Numbered from the stretch's first letter, positions 45,741-57,065 are shown. The stretch: DNA of 64,000 nt from Acanthosepion pharaonis (GCA_903632075.3 CAHIKZ030005201.1:1268501-1332500), one strand, 5' to 3'. Program-made: numbers and translations. Notes: generated by a model from the letters alone, not told the origin.

Positions 45741-47240
45741 CTATGTTACCTGATACCAGGTATTATATGAAGAACTCGAGCCATGGACATCTGAATATAA
45801 CTCCCCTGTTTCATGGGCACGACGAACACTTTAGTCTTGGTCGACAGTCGTACCTTGAACAAATGACCTCCCGGCGGTCAAGGATACCCTCCCATAAGAA
45901 AAAACAAATCAACCATCTCAGTGTCTGCAAACAAATACTCATATCAGATCGGCCTTCACACAGATCAACAAAGGCTGCATCCCTCAGAGAGGAACCAGGC
46001 TGCGGACGAAAAATATGTCACTGGAACAAACTTTTCCAACAACTATGAGACAACTGATCATCAAAGCCGGAATAACTGGAACCTTGGACCAAGTGACTCA
46101 TTGCGAAATCAACTAATAAAAAGAAAGCGGGCCAGATGAGCTCTCGAAGATTATCAACAAGTCGTGACATCTTTTTCATCACACTCAAAAATCCACAAAA
46201 GAACATCACTCTTCAGAAATACCACATATGGAGAACTCTGGTAGGAACTGGACTTGCCAATGTTCTCAGGTACCTTTTCCGAAATAAAATCCTCTCAAAT
46301 GCTGAAACTAAAGACGAGATAAAATTAGCGTCACTCAAACAATAATGCGGGAACAGTGGGAAATGAAAAATGTAAGATAAGATGAGATAAAAACGAAAAT
46401 AAATGAGATACGAAATAACAATCTTTCAGAAAATAAAACTGAAGAATCTACCTGCGACATAAACAACTGTAGATATTCAGATTATGTCACTGAAGATGAA
46501 TCAAACGACATTAGGACAGAATTCCTTGGAAACAAAAGAGGTGAAATCACTGAACCGAAAATCTACATTATTCAAATACTCAGCAGAGTAACTCGCACAC
46601 AAATGTCAGAAAGATAACAGCTTCCAAAAATTCATATGACAAAAAATCCAATAAAACGTAATATACAACGCTGCACTGGAAACACTGTTAACGGACAAAC
46701 TGCTGGGAAACATCTCAGAAGTAAATAATTTCATATACGCAGCAGATTTAACAGCTATTGGGAAGCTTGGTGTGAAAGAGAAAAAGAATCAATTTGGAAG
46801 TCAAAGTTAAAGCGAGAACTAAAGGAAATCATATGTGAGTTATTGGCACGAGATAAAATCTCAAGAAACCCAAATGCAGGAACATTAACCGGTGATATAA
46901 AATTAAATTCCACTCAAGGAAATACTTAAATAGAAACTGCAGTTAAAGGCACAGAGAACAAGACGATATGAAAAACATTGTACGTTCTATCGACAAAATA
47001 AAAGATTCCAAACGGACCTTAAGAAATTTTACAGTGAAATTAGAAATGCGGTTATAGAAGTTAAAAAGCCACCATCTATTGAAAAAGTACAAATATTTTG
47101 GGAGAATATTTGCAGCAACCCAAAATAATATCTTTCAAAAGCTGAGTGGACTAAACGAGAAAGAATAAGGATGTGCTTGAACAAGTATGGAAAATATAAC
47201 CAAGAATAATGTTAGGCGAGCGCTATCAAAATTCCCAAAA
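45740..47240 (+). mobile_element. RLE-type LINE, 5' and pre-RT part (degenerate)
   Basis: A series of plus-strand frames (45743-46048, 46136-46345) and a long A-rich stretch with many shifts. Towards the end a frame gives ALSKFPKWKS just before an insertion at about 47245; the RT resumes after it with DKMPNL. The N-terminal domain is unidentified. Assignment rests on collinearity with the RT that follows. Confidence 0.55.
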
Positions 47241-47244
47241 TGGA

Positions 47245-47630
47245 AATCTGTTGCAACATTAAAGAAGGTTATAAACAGACAAAGGTGACACTCGAGGGAA
47301 AGGAACAGTAACACGGGCGTAGATGAAAGAAAGAGAGGTTTATTGTAAAAGAGAATACACTACTGAAAGACAGGGAATCGGTTAGCAAGCTAGTAATTCT
47401 CGAAGCAAGTCCGCCAGGTATATCCTGTGCTTACGATATATATCTACTGATACAGTCAGTCCACATAGGCGATAGGTAGTGTGGGACATTCCATTACAAT
47501 ACTTCTCCCTGGGCTAATTTTTCCATGAAATTTTGCTCAATACCTTTTCTTTTTGGGATCAGGACATAGTTGTTTGATTTTTTTTTCTTCCTAGTACTTC
47601 TCCGCTTCACCAAAATCCATAGGAAAATGA
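47245..47630 (-). mobile_element. LTR retrotransposon 3' end inserted in the LINE
   Basis: On the minus strand a polypurine stretch AGGGAGAAG (47500-47512) directly precedes TGTAATGGAATGTCCC, an LTR-like start. The putative LTR holds ATATATATCGTAAGC and a polyadenylation signal in TACAATAAACC near 47345, and runs to about 47250. The LINE reading frame is interrupted at this point. The internal region is truncated near 47625. Confidence 0.6.
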
Positions 47631-47634
47631 CAAG

Positions 47635-49745
47635 ATGCCCAACCTTTAGCTCTATCATATGTCATCAATTCATAAAACTCTTGCACAAACTTTATCAATA
47701 CTAATTAATGACCTCAATAAAATTCCAGAATGGATCACTGAAGGTATTACATATCTTCTATTGACAAAGGGTAAAAAGGATGATCCAAAGAAATCTAGGC
47801 CAATAACAAGTCTGTCCACCATATATAAATTGTTCACGTCTGTCCTGATAAATTGTACTTATTCTTTTCTCAATTAAAACATAATTCCTCTGGAACAGAA
47901 TGGATGTCGAAGAGGTTTATATGGTTGTAAAGATCAACTACTAATAAATGAAATGATCCTGGAAAATTGCAGGAAAAAAAGGTAGAAATATCAGAGCAGC
48001 TTGATAGCGTGCCACACTCTTGGATTCTTTAGGATCTGGAAATTTAGAAAGACTCATCGGTGATAGTAAATTTCCCTAAATATAGTATGAAACTGAAAAA
48101 ATTATATTATACCAAAATCACACCAAAGGCACTGCCATTTCGAATTGTTTAAATATCCGACGATATTTAAAATGTTTCAGTGATAACATCGATATGGATC
48201 TCGGATTAGATAAATGTGCAGAAGTAACATTCAAGAAAGGTAGAATTATAGAACCACACTCAGTAGATCCAGATTTTGTCACAAGGATTAGGGAGGTGAG
48301 ACAAGAAGCTTATGAATCCCTAGGAGTCAGAGAAGAAGGTGGAATGCGGCAAACTCAAATGAAAAAGCAAATAAGAAAATAATACTACAGGTGTGCGCAT
48401 CTGATGTTAGATAGTAATTTGAATTCCCAAAACTGAATATCAGGGGGTAAAGATTTTGGCTGTCCCTGTGGTGCGGTACAGTTTCATCATTCTTAATTAG
48501 ACCATAGCTGACATTAAACGAATGGATGTCAAAACGAGAGAGTGCCTTACTTGCTACCGCATGCATCATCTTAAAGCTGATGTTGATCAACCGTATGTAC
48601 CCAGATCCGAAGAAGGCAGAGGATTAGTTCAACTAGAACTGTCTGACAAATCGACAACAATCGGTCTTCAAAGATACCTGGAAACTACAGAAGATTAGAT
48701 TATGATCTGTGACAAAGAACATGAAAGAAATAAGAAACATTACTCTGTAATAAAGGATAAATTGATAAATTCAAAAGGGAATTTCAAATGTTTGAAGAAG
48801 ATCAAATAAATCATAATACATCTACTCCAGCGTCAAAGAACCTAAAAAAGAAAAGTAAATGCAATGTACCAAATGCAGAAACGATGGCAAGATAAACCTC
48901 TTCATGGTCAATACTCTGCCCGTACCAAACAAGCTGCTATAGACAAACCCCGTACTAGATCAGTGGTTACGCAGTGCAAGTTTAAAAGCTGAAACCAAAA
49001 TTTTTATTCTTGCTGCACAGAACCAATGCTTGCTAACTAGAAATTACCAAGCACACATACCGAGAAATTGTGTTAACCCGAAATACAGATTCTGTGATAA
49101 ATATCCAGAAATAATTGACCACATGTTATCAGGTTGCACGGTGTTAGCACTAACTGAATATAATACTCGGCATGATATAGTGGACCAATATCTGCACTGG
49201 AAAATCTGCTACTTTTACGGGAAGGAAACTGTAAGAAACTGGTATGAACATCACCCAGCCCCGATTACACAAATAGGACCTGTAACAATTTTATGGAACT
49301 TTATGATACGCGCAAGCAGAAGAATCAAAGTTAATCGCCCCAAAACAGAATGTGCGTTATTATTGACATGGCAGTCACTGTAGATTGTAATGTATCTTTG
49401 AAGATCATCATCATCAAAAAAAAAAAAAAAAAAAAAAAATGAAAGGGGTCTTGAAGTGGAAATCTCAAAAAATTGTCAGATGAGGTCCTCAACAATTCAT
49501 GTTGTAGTTGGATCCCTTGGATTGATAGGAAAAAGTTCCGTAAACTCATTGAAGGATTGCTGGTAAGCCATCCCTTAAAGAAATCCAAAAGATTGTACTC
49601 AGAAATACATCTCACACGTTACGAAGAGCTTTGTCTATGTAAAAATGTGTGTGATCTTATTTTTTAATCAATAGAAGATGACAAGAAACCATTTCTGACC
49701 TTAGGTCTCTGGCTGGGACCCAGAAGGAAATGTGTATACAACAGA
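47635..49745 (+). mobile_element. RLE-type LINE: RT, thumb, CCHC and nuclease region (degenerate)
   Basis: Plus-strand blocks in order: SSIHKTLAQTLS, EWITEGITYLLLTKGKKDD, SRPITSLSTIYKLFTS and EQNGCRRGLYGCKDQLL (47659-47945), an RT; LGLDKCAEVTFKKGRI (48195-48250); KRMDVKTRECLTCYRMHHLK and SEEGRGLVQLELSDKSTT near 48515-48655; then RFCDKYPEIIDHMLSGC, HWKICYFYG and NWYEHHPAP (49085-49260), and NRPKTECALLL. The first Cys of the CCHC motif is Tyr here. Order and motifs fit a Dong/NeSL/R2-like LINE. Many frameshifts; dead copy. Confidence 0.85.
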
Positions 49746-50165
49746 AATCAAACTAAATAATAATAATAATAACAATAATAATAATCCGGTTCTGGAGCTG
49801 AAGAAGCTATGAGACATTAATGAGGAACTAATTCCTGTCGTAATGCGCTTGGAACAGCAGCTAGAAAACTGAAGAAACGCTTAGGGAGAGCTGGAACTGA
49901 GACAAAGGTTGTAGAGCTCCAGACAACGCCCATCATTTACTCTGCAAAAATTCTCCGTAACGTCCTTGAGTTGTGAGGAGTCTTGTTAATATCATGCCTC
50001 AAGAACAGAATTGCCATTGACTATATCAATGAGCGATATCGACAGAATAATAACAATAATAATAATCTTTCTGTCTCAGAGGACACCATAGAGATACCCG
50101 ATATCATTGAGTATGTACAGGTGGCAGCGATGCTTGGAACAGCTCACGTGTTGAAGAAAGTTTTC
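49746..50165 (+). mobile_element. Further LINE tails, each next to (AAT)n
   Basis: (AAT)n at 49757-49785 is followed by a tail reading NALGTAARKLKKRLGRAGTE and LQTTPIIYSAKILRNVLEL (49840-49975). A second (AAT)n lies at 50045-50067. After it comes another tail, IPDIIEYVQVAAMLGTAHVL (50093-50155). Both resemble the extreme C-terminus (ALGT...TA-(H/R)-(I/V)-LRKVL) of RLE LINEs. Confidence 0.7.
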
Positions 50166-50169
50166 ATTC

Positions 50170-50395
50170 GAACAGCTACCATGGAAATATCTATCGAAAG
50201 GACACAGAGAAACCACGTCACAGTGGCGGGAAAGTGACAGAATTCGAGAGATGCTAGGTCAGAATCTATCGGACTCTTTGGATTTCGCCGAGAATCTTGA
50301 GAAACTACATACAAACCAAATATAACAGTATATTATAATTGCACGGACGAATGGTAGATTTATATATGTGTACAGATGGATTCTGACGAGAAAAA
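50170..50395 (-). pseudogene. LINE C-terminal fragment (minus strand)
   Basis: Minus-strand frames give FSRFSAKSKESDRF, RHCDVVSLCPFDRYFHGSC, a decayed LDKIQ...YKYFHG block of the same family as 15502-15906. Confidence 0.6.
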
Positions 50396-51115
50396 ACTAA
50401 ATTACTAGTAACAGACCTAGCAATTGAATCAATATAATCAATTCGTTTTCTGTCAGATGGAAAGCGTGAGACTAAGGAGGAGCAATGAAAGGCAAAAAGG
50501 TTGTCAATGATGATTTAAAGATAGCAGTTTCATTTTAGAGGCGTTAAAATTTACAAGTCATCCATTGCCTCAGCTAACAACTGATTAGATGTCATTTTCG
50601 AGAGCATTTGCCTGTTTCCCATTTGTAGTCTATTGAGCTAAAATATATAAAATATAATTCAATGTCGAACAGATAGAATTCCTTGCCAAGTTGCAGTCGA
50701 GACATCTGGCGTTACTTGTCTCCAAGTTGCTAAACCTGCTCGCCAAATTGATTCTATGGCAACTTTCATGACGAACGATGAGAAATCACATTTTCAGGCG
50801 ACCTCTTTAGTAATCATTCGTCGCAACACATATACCAATATAACGGTAAATGCATTATGCCAAAACTAATGTTTTATAAAACATAAAACAAACATGATAT
50901 GTTTAATATTTTCTAACATGAAAATAGTAGGATATTTAGAGTAATACCCTGATGTGCTTTACGCTACCGATTTAGCCACAGAAGAGCGTTTTTCGGCCTT
51001 GTGCCATAATTGTATTCATTTACAATAAATATAGATATTTAGAGTAATAAAATTAGTTGTTTCTTTGTATTACTGACAAACTCTCAAAAGACATTCATGA
51101 CATTTTAGAAGTTAA
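50396..51115. other. Intergenic DNA upstream of the coiled-coil gene
   Basis: AT-rich. TTTTTCGGCCTTGTGCCATA with AATAAATATAG at 50990-51035 resembles the tails of the two repeats at 55050-55585. No coding sequence recognised. Confidence 0.5.
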
Positions 51116-51140
51116 TGACGTCATTCATGTCGTTATAAAA
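51116..51140 (+). promoter_or_regulatory. CRE palindrome plus TATA box
   Basis: TGACGTCA (51116-51123) is a perfect cAMP-response element. TATAAAA (51134-51140) follows after 10 bp. With a typical TATA-to-start distance of about 30 bp, transcription would begin near 51165, giving a roughly 45-nt 5' UTR before the ATG at 51209. CRE next to TATA is common in germ-cell promoters bound by CREB/CREM factors; that link is inference. Confidence 0.6.
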
Positions 51141-51208
51141 ATATTGCTTTGTTTCATTTTTATATAAAAACTAATTATTTTCCGATTAAATCAATTTTTG
51201 ATCGACTT

Positions 51209-52138
51209 ATGCCTAAAATGTCATCAGTGAAGTGTAAACATTCACACCCACAAAAAAGCAAGCCTTCCTCTTGGAGCAAAAGTAAACACTCCAGCCAAGA
51301 TGTATCAAAATTACTGCTTATTCCCAAATCAGACGAAGAAAGACTAAGAGAAAAAATCTCCCTCTCCCAAAATATCAAGAAACGGTATGAGAAAACTGAA
51401 AAAGAGGAGACGGATAAAATGGTTAAGATTCTGGAAAAAATCAACAAAACCGAGAATTCGTGTTACGATGTCGTAGGTGTCCTACTTGGGAAGTATGTCA
51501 GTCTAGATGAATGGAGCAGTTTTATCAAAAAGAGTGAGTACATCCTTGAGGTTCTTTTAACGCATAGCATGGATGTAATGAAAAATAAACATAAATTAAC
51601 GATCAATGAACTGAAAGAACTAATCAATTCAATCGATCTACAAATCGAACAAGCATACGGGGAAGGTGATCATCTTATTGACTATGCTTGTACGTCGTAC
51701 GCTGAAATGGTCGTGACTATCGAAGAGATCAAAAACTACCACTGTCTACTGCAGTTCGCTTTCGAGTGGGAGTATAACCAACTCATTAAACAGAGGAGAG
51801 AATTTGAAAAAAAGATACAAAATCGGATCAAAGACAGTGAAGCTATGATCAAGGCTGGTATTCGTAAAGATGTGTACGACATGATGGATGTCAATATGCT
51901 GGAGATGGAAAAAAGAAACAACACAATGAAACAGATTCTAAAAGAGTACGAGGATAATATTTCCAAAAGGAAGGAACTCATCAAAGACATATCAAAACAC
52001 GTCGAAATGATGAAGAATGATGCGGGAAATGATGCCAGAAAAAGTTATTTCCCTCACATTTTCTATTATCGACCTGATTGCACACCGGACATGGAACTCA
52101 AAATAGATATACCCATCAAAAAATACTTACCAATTTAA
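51209..52138 (+). CDS. Intronless coiled-coil protein, C20orf96/DUF4618-like
   Basis: The frame encodes 309 residues without interruption in a neighbourhood where every other coding remnant is broken. I chose the ATG at 51209 because the in-frame stretch upstream to 51149 has only a non-ATG start. Residues 1-30 are basic and Ser/Lys-rich (MPKMSSVKCKHSH). Residues about 40-75 and 150-285 are charged and predicted helical, with heptad-like spacing (e.g. EFEKKIQNRIKDSE, EMEKRNNTMKQILKEYEDN). The end carries DCTPDMELKIDIP (290-302). I recall a CTPDM-type C-terminal motif as a hallmark of DUF4618, the C20orf96 family, about 240-360 aa; function unknown. No signal peptide or membrane segment is visible. 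CRE/TATA lie upstream and AATAAA downstream. Lack of introns suggests a retrocopy that stayed functional. Confidence 0.85.
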   Translation: MPKMSSVKCKHSHPQKSKPSSWSKSKHSSQDVSKLLLIPKSDEERLREKISLSQNIKKRYEKTEKEETDKMVKILEKINKTENSCYDVVGVLLGKYVSLDEWSSFIKKSEYILEVLLTHSMDVMKNKHKLTINELKELINSIDLQIEQAYGEGDHLIDYACTSYAEMVVTIEEIKNYHCLLQFAFEWEYNQLIKQRREFEKKIQNRIKDSEAMIKAGIRKDVYDMMDVNMLEMEKRNNTMKQILKEYEDNISKRKELIKDISKHVEMMKNDAGNDARKSYFPHIFYYRPDCTPDMELKIDIPIKKYLPI

Positions 52139-52166
52139 AGACGATAGAGCAAGGAAACTAAAAACA

Positions 52167-52172
52167 AATAAA
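52167..52172 (+). terminator. Poly(A) signal of the coiled-coil gene
   Basis: AATAAA 28 bp after the TAA stop, giving a very short 3' UTR. The (TA)n block starts about 100 bp further on. Confidence 0.65.
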
Positions 52173-52264
52173 GCAATCAAGGGGAATCTATAAGACTCAG
52201 CCGTATTGTAAAATCTATCGATCGCTGTCTGTTAATATCCACACACAAACACACAGACAGGGGA

Positions 52265-52266
52265 GA

Positions 52267-52339
<73 letters not shown>

Positions 52340-52368
52340 TCAGTCTGTTCATATCTATCTATCACTGT

Positions 52369-52402
<34 letters not shown>

Positions 52403-52410
52403 GGTCATTA

Positions 52411-52461
<51 letters not shown>

Positions 52462-52571
52462 TAATCTACCATTGTCTATATGTATTACACTGTTTATCTA
52501 TTTATATTTAATACAGAGTCTATATTTTGTTACACTGTGTATATTTATTACAGTCTTTCTTTGGTCAATAA

Positions 52572-52651
<80 letters not shown>

Positions 52652-52655
52652 TCCC
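52265..52655. repeat. (TA)n, (CT)n and (TATC)n microsatellites
   Basis: (TA)n at 52268-52334, 52376-52402, 52425-52459 and 52616-52650; (CT)n at 52411-52424; (TATC)n at 52573-52615. Confidence 0.95.
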
Positions 52656-52799
52656 CCTACACATATATGGTTTTATCTATAAAAAAATTAGTATGAAGAA
52701 ATCTTTTTCAAACGTGAAACAAGTTATATGTTTTCCACTTTGTCATTCAATTGCACACCATAAAAAAACAGACAATAAGTAGAAAGGAAAATAGAAAAT

Positions 52800-52992
52800 A
52801 CTCGTCGAAGAAACGGCGAAGAAGGATGATGTTGCCGATTGCATGAATAGAAAAGATTGAGAACAAGTAGAGGGAGGTAATTATGAAGACAACGACAAAG
52901 AAGGACAGTATTAAAAATGAATGTGAAAAGGAAAAAAGAAGTGGTAGAATGAAAGACGGAAGCAGTCAAGATGATTGTGAAGGAAGATCAGT

Positions 52993-53030
<38 letters not shown>

Positions 53031-53176
53031 GCAAAGAAAGAGATTCAGAGAGAGAAGACAAATGTGACCAAGAGGACAGAGAAGAAAGACAGAGACAAGA
53101 GTAACAACAATAATAGAAGAGAAAGATGTCGTCGGATAAAACGAAGGTATCCAAGAAGAAGACGGCGATGAAGGAC

Positions 53177-53207
<31 letters not shown>

Positions 53208-53256
53208 GAGAAGAGTGCGATCTAAGAAAATGTAAATAAATGGAAAGACAAATTGT

Positions 53257-53295
<39 letters not shown>

Positions 53296-53507
53296 TACAA
53301 TAATAAAATGATAGTGAAAAGAAAAAGATGTAGACAGAGAAGCTGAATGTAGCAAAGATGGCGGCGAAGAAAAATAGTAAAAATAATAATTGTGAAAAGA
53401 AAGAAGCGATGTCTAAGGAGCAGACAAGAAGTCAGCGAAGAAGGACAACAACAACAACATCAACAACAAGAACAACAACAACAATAAAAATAATAATAAT
53501 AATAATA

Positions 53508-53549
<42 letters not shown>

Positions 53550-53560
53550 CCTAGATGGAA
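52800..53560. repeat. AG-rich / (AAT)n compound array
   Basis: About five cycles of an A/G-rich phrase of 80-110 bp (AGAAAGATGT, AAGAAGAAGACGGCGA, GAAGGACAA) separated by (AAT)n runs at about 52995, 53180, 53259 and 53489. The last (AAT)n flips into (ATT)n at about 53510, making a long self-complementary tract. Similar single units lie at 24965 and 27254. Confidence 0.85.
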
Positions 53561-54150
53561 CATATATTTATAGAGAGAAGACGAGGATTAACAAGAACTA
53601 TATACGAAAAATAACAACAATAACAATAATAATAGTGTTGATGCCAAAGATGATGTTAAACTTTCGTATTTTGCTTTTCTTTTTGTTTGAATGACAATGT
53701 GAAATAACTAGAAAACTCCTAAACTGAATTCTTTTGATCAGAATGTCGAGATGTACAATACTTTTTTTAAAAAATGAGAAGAAAAACAAATTTCGAAAGC
53801 CCTGAGCAAAAGTTATGTCTATTAAATCTTAATAGTTTTTTTTTTTTAATTCTTTGTTGTTATTGTTGTAAGGATACAGAAAATATCAAATAAATTAGAG
53901 AGAAAAAAAAATCTAAGATAAAAGAGAGGTCAGAAAAACTGGGTCAGAATGTCTGCATAATAAACAGTGAATTATAAAGAGAGATAATTTTATAAATGGT
54001 GAAGCCCTTGGAAAAGACAAAATGCCGGGAGCCGTCGTTGGAATGATGCATTTTTATCAGTCACCCGACGAGCAGTCAGGTAATAATACAAAATAAATGT
54101 GTTGTTTTGGTGTAAGGAATACTATATTATTAATATTATTATTACAATCT
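53561..54150. other. No feature recognised
   Basis: AT-rich, with runs of A and T. No frame of interest. Confidence 0.45.
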
Positions 54151-54490
54151 TCAAAAATTATCAAAATACAAGGATTTTGAAGTGGAAATCTAAAAAATGC
54201 GGCACATGAGGACATCAATAATTCCAATTATAGTTAGAGACCTTGCTTTGATTGGAAAACCTTCCGATAGACTCAGTGAAGTGATTCCTGGTAGGCCATA
54301 CCTGAAAGAAATACAATAAATTGTCGTCACAAGTACAGCTTTATCTATAAATGTGTGTCATCTTAGGGTTTTTTCCGGGGTGGGGGTACACCATAAATAT
54401 GATCTATGGAAGATGTCAGGAAGCAATTTCTGACCTTGGGTCTTTGTTTGGAACCCGGAAGAAAATGTGTATACAACAGAAATCCAAGGA

Positions 54491-54525
<35 letters not shown>
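54150..54525 (+). mobile_element. RLE-type LINE 3' tail ending in (AAT)n
   Basis: It encodes KYKDFEVEI, KMRHMRTSIIPIIVRDLALI and IPGRPYLKEIQ, matching the tail at 27115-27190 and 49440-49600. An (ATT)n-like stretch lies at its 5' edge (54127-54145) and (AAT)n at its 3' edge (54493-54525). Confidence 0.8.
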
Positions 54526-54528
<3 letters not shown>

Positions 54529-54739
54529 CAACAGCAACAACAACAGAATTCTGCGTGTATTACTCCCTGCCATTACCTCAGATAAATAATGGACCATTCT
54601 GTTTTGATTGTGAGAGGAGAGAATTATATCAGAGACACTGTCGATTTTAAAGAAAGGCAGAGAGGTAACAAACTGGCGCTTAATGTTTAACAATACAATA
54701 ATGGAATCTTTAATCGTATTTTTGTTGTGAAAATCGTTA

Positions 54740-55045
54740 GGAATCTATTCAATCATAAAGTTGGTTCACTGTGTATTGTGCGAGACAATTTTTCTCGCCA
54801 GAATCTATCTTAAATCTTTATAAGTCTACCATTCGTCCATGATTTGAATATTGTTGCCACATTTGGTCTAGTACTCGTATTATATATTTAGATATTCTTG
54901 ATGAAATCCAAAGAAGAATCTGTAATATTATTGGTCCTGACTTGGCATCTCAGCTATAGTCATTTTCCCACTGATGTAATGTAGCTTTCCTCTGTCTTTT
55001 CTATAAATATTTTCATAATAACTGTTTTGATGAACTTTCATCCTC
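54740..55045 (+). pseudogene. LINE C-terminal fragment, first part
   Basis: Plus-strand frames give TIRP-FEYCCHIWSSTR-like sequence and ILDEIQRRICNIIGPDLASQ, CLFYKYFHNNCFDELSS. It is the LDKIQ family tail, cut off by the duplicated insert that follows. Confidence 0.75.
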
Positions 55046-55585
55046 TACAGATAAAACATTGTACATATGGAGACTACATAGTGACCTTGAGGTCTTATGG
55101 TGGAGAATAAGAATCGTAAATAAGAATGGTAAGTTTTGGTAGAAGGAATATTGTGGAATGTTTGAGTCAGTAATTGTGGATAGCTAGGTTTAATGTTAAG
55201 ACAGATGAAGACCGTCCTTTTTCTCATTCCTCCTTTTGGCCTTGTGCCACATTTTGTATAACCATGCAAATAAATATCTCTTTCGTCGGTGATAAATATA
55301 CATTGGGGTCTATGTTTAAAATGGTTATGTATATTCCCACCTCCAACAGACAAATTGTACATATGGAGACTAGTTAGGATTTCATAGAGACTCTGAGGTA
55401 TTGTGGTGTCTGTAGTATGAATGATAAGTAAGAATGTGTTGTTTTAGTAGAAGGAATATTGTGGAATGTTTGAGTCAGTAATTGTGGATAGCTAGGTTTA
55501 ATTAAAAGCCAGAAGAACACCGGTCTTCCCTATCCACTTTTTTTGACCTTGTGCCACATTTTATCTTGACAAAATAAATATTATT
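55046..55585 (+). repeat. Two tandem copies of a 235-300-bp repeat
   Basis: Unit 1 (55046-55349) and unit 2 (55350-55585) both start ACA(T/A)ATTGTACATATGGAGAC-like, share GAAGGAATATTGTGGAATGT and GTAATTGTGGATAGCTAGGT, and end TTGTGCCACATTTT...AATAAATAT. Unit 1 has about 65 extra bp at its end. The shared tail also appears at 50990-51035. A SINE-like origin is possible; no B box seen. Confidence 0.75.
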
Positions 55586-55589
55586 TTCC

Positions 55590-55770
55590 TTTTCAAAAAT
55601 TTAAATGCAATGTCAATCGTTATCTGCTGTTTTCTTGATTATTCTGCTTTTATTGTTCGCGCTCCTTAATAATGTTTTGCTTTTTCTTATTTTTTTCACA
55701 CTCAATAACCCCTTGCGCCTTAGTGGCTTTGTTTCCTTGCTCGGGGTGAAATGATTAACAAAAAATTAAA
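55590..55770 (+). pseudogene. LINE 3' end, resumed after the insert
   Basis: AATTTAAATGCAATGTCAAT and the CACTCAATAACCCCTTGCGC / TGAAATGATTAA end match the 3' terminus at 27735-27866. About 200 bp of LINE between this and 55045 are missing. Confidence 0.65.
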
Positions 55771-55818
55771 AAACGTTAAGAATTATGACTCATCAGAAAA
55801 TTCAACATAGGAAAACGG

Positions 55819-55871
55819 TGACTACTACTACTACTACTACTACTACTACAATAATAATAATAATAATAATA

Positions 55872-55920
<49 letters not shown>

Positions 55921-55935
55921 GAAGAAGAAGAAGAA
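55819..55935. repeat. (CTA)n-(AAT)n-(GAA)n compound tract
   Basis: Three trinucleotide motifs run in sequence. Frames of Thr/Ile or Tyr runs are artefacts. Confidence 0.95.
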
Positions 55936-56681
55936 GGAGAAAGAGAAGTCGTATTTATGGAAGTATAAAGAGGAGGATCGTTTACTGTATTTCTATCCTT
56001 GCATATTGTTACCTTGTCCTTGAACCAGACAAGCAAGCTTAAGCTTAATTTATTAACGCTAATGAGATTAAAAAAGCAGACGTTGTCAAAAATAAAAAAA
56101 ATTAAAATAAATTAAAGCCACTAATCTTAATTTCCCTAACATTATGAATCGTAGCAAACATTTGGTTTGTCGTTTTTTTTTCAACTGATCGAGAAAGATG
56201 AACGCCTTTGAGATTACGAGTGTCAGTTAAATGCACTACAAAATGGCGTTCAGATTGCTTTGCCCTCAATGAACCCGTGTCTGCGGAATGTAATTCTACG
56301 AAATTCGAATCGCAGTCAGTCGGTGCACGAATATCGATTTTTACGTGATGCCAATTTCTGCTGGTAACAACGTCGATGGTTATGTTGATGGTGATGGTAG
56401 TAAGCGAAAGAAAAAGGAGAAGGGAAGGTCTAGAAAAATAAAGATGAAAGAAAAAAGTAGGTGGTACATTTGTCGATGACGGTGATGGTGGCGACGATAA
56501 GGTTGGAGTGAGGGCAGTAGTACGTTAGAATTCTGCTGAATTTGGAACGGTTAGGGCGAGGGGGGCGTCAGGGTTATTATAAGTCTCCAACATTTATTTT
56601 CCTTTTTGTATTTTGGACCTGGCGCATTCGTTTCTAAAACCTAAAAATACAGATTTTAAATTTGTTCAATATAAATAATAA

Positions 56682-56690
<9 letters not shown>
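55936..56690. other. No gene recognised
   Basis: Mixed sequence with GATGGTGATGG-type purine-rich patches near 56370-56510. Nothing coding. Confidence 0.45.
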
Positions 56691-56752
<62 letters not shown>

Positions 56753-56874
56753 AGTATATCTACGTATAGATCACAATGCAAGCTTGCACAAATAGGCTTA
56801 TATATACAGACATAGGGACATCTCGTAATATATCTTCAATTGTCTATGTACAGGTATATATATATACACAGTAA

Positions 56875-56936
<62 letters not shown>

Positions 56937-57065
56937 TAAAAAACAGACCACTTTAAGGTTCCATTATAATAATTTATTTCACCAGAGCCCTTTTAAAGGA
57001 CGCCGGATCATCAGATAGCACTTCCAAAAACTACCCATACGGATTACCAAGTTTTTCATAACTTA

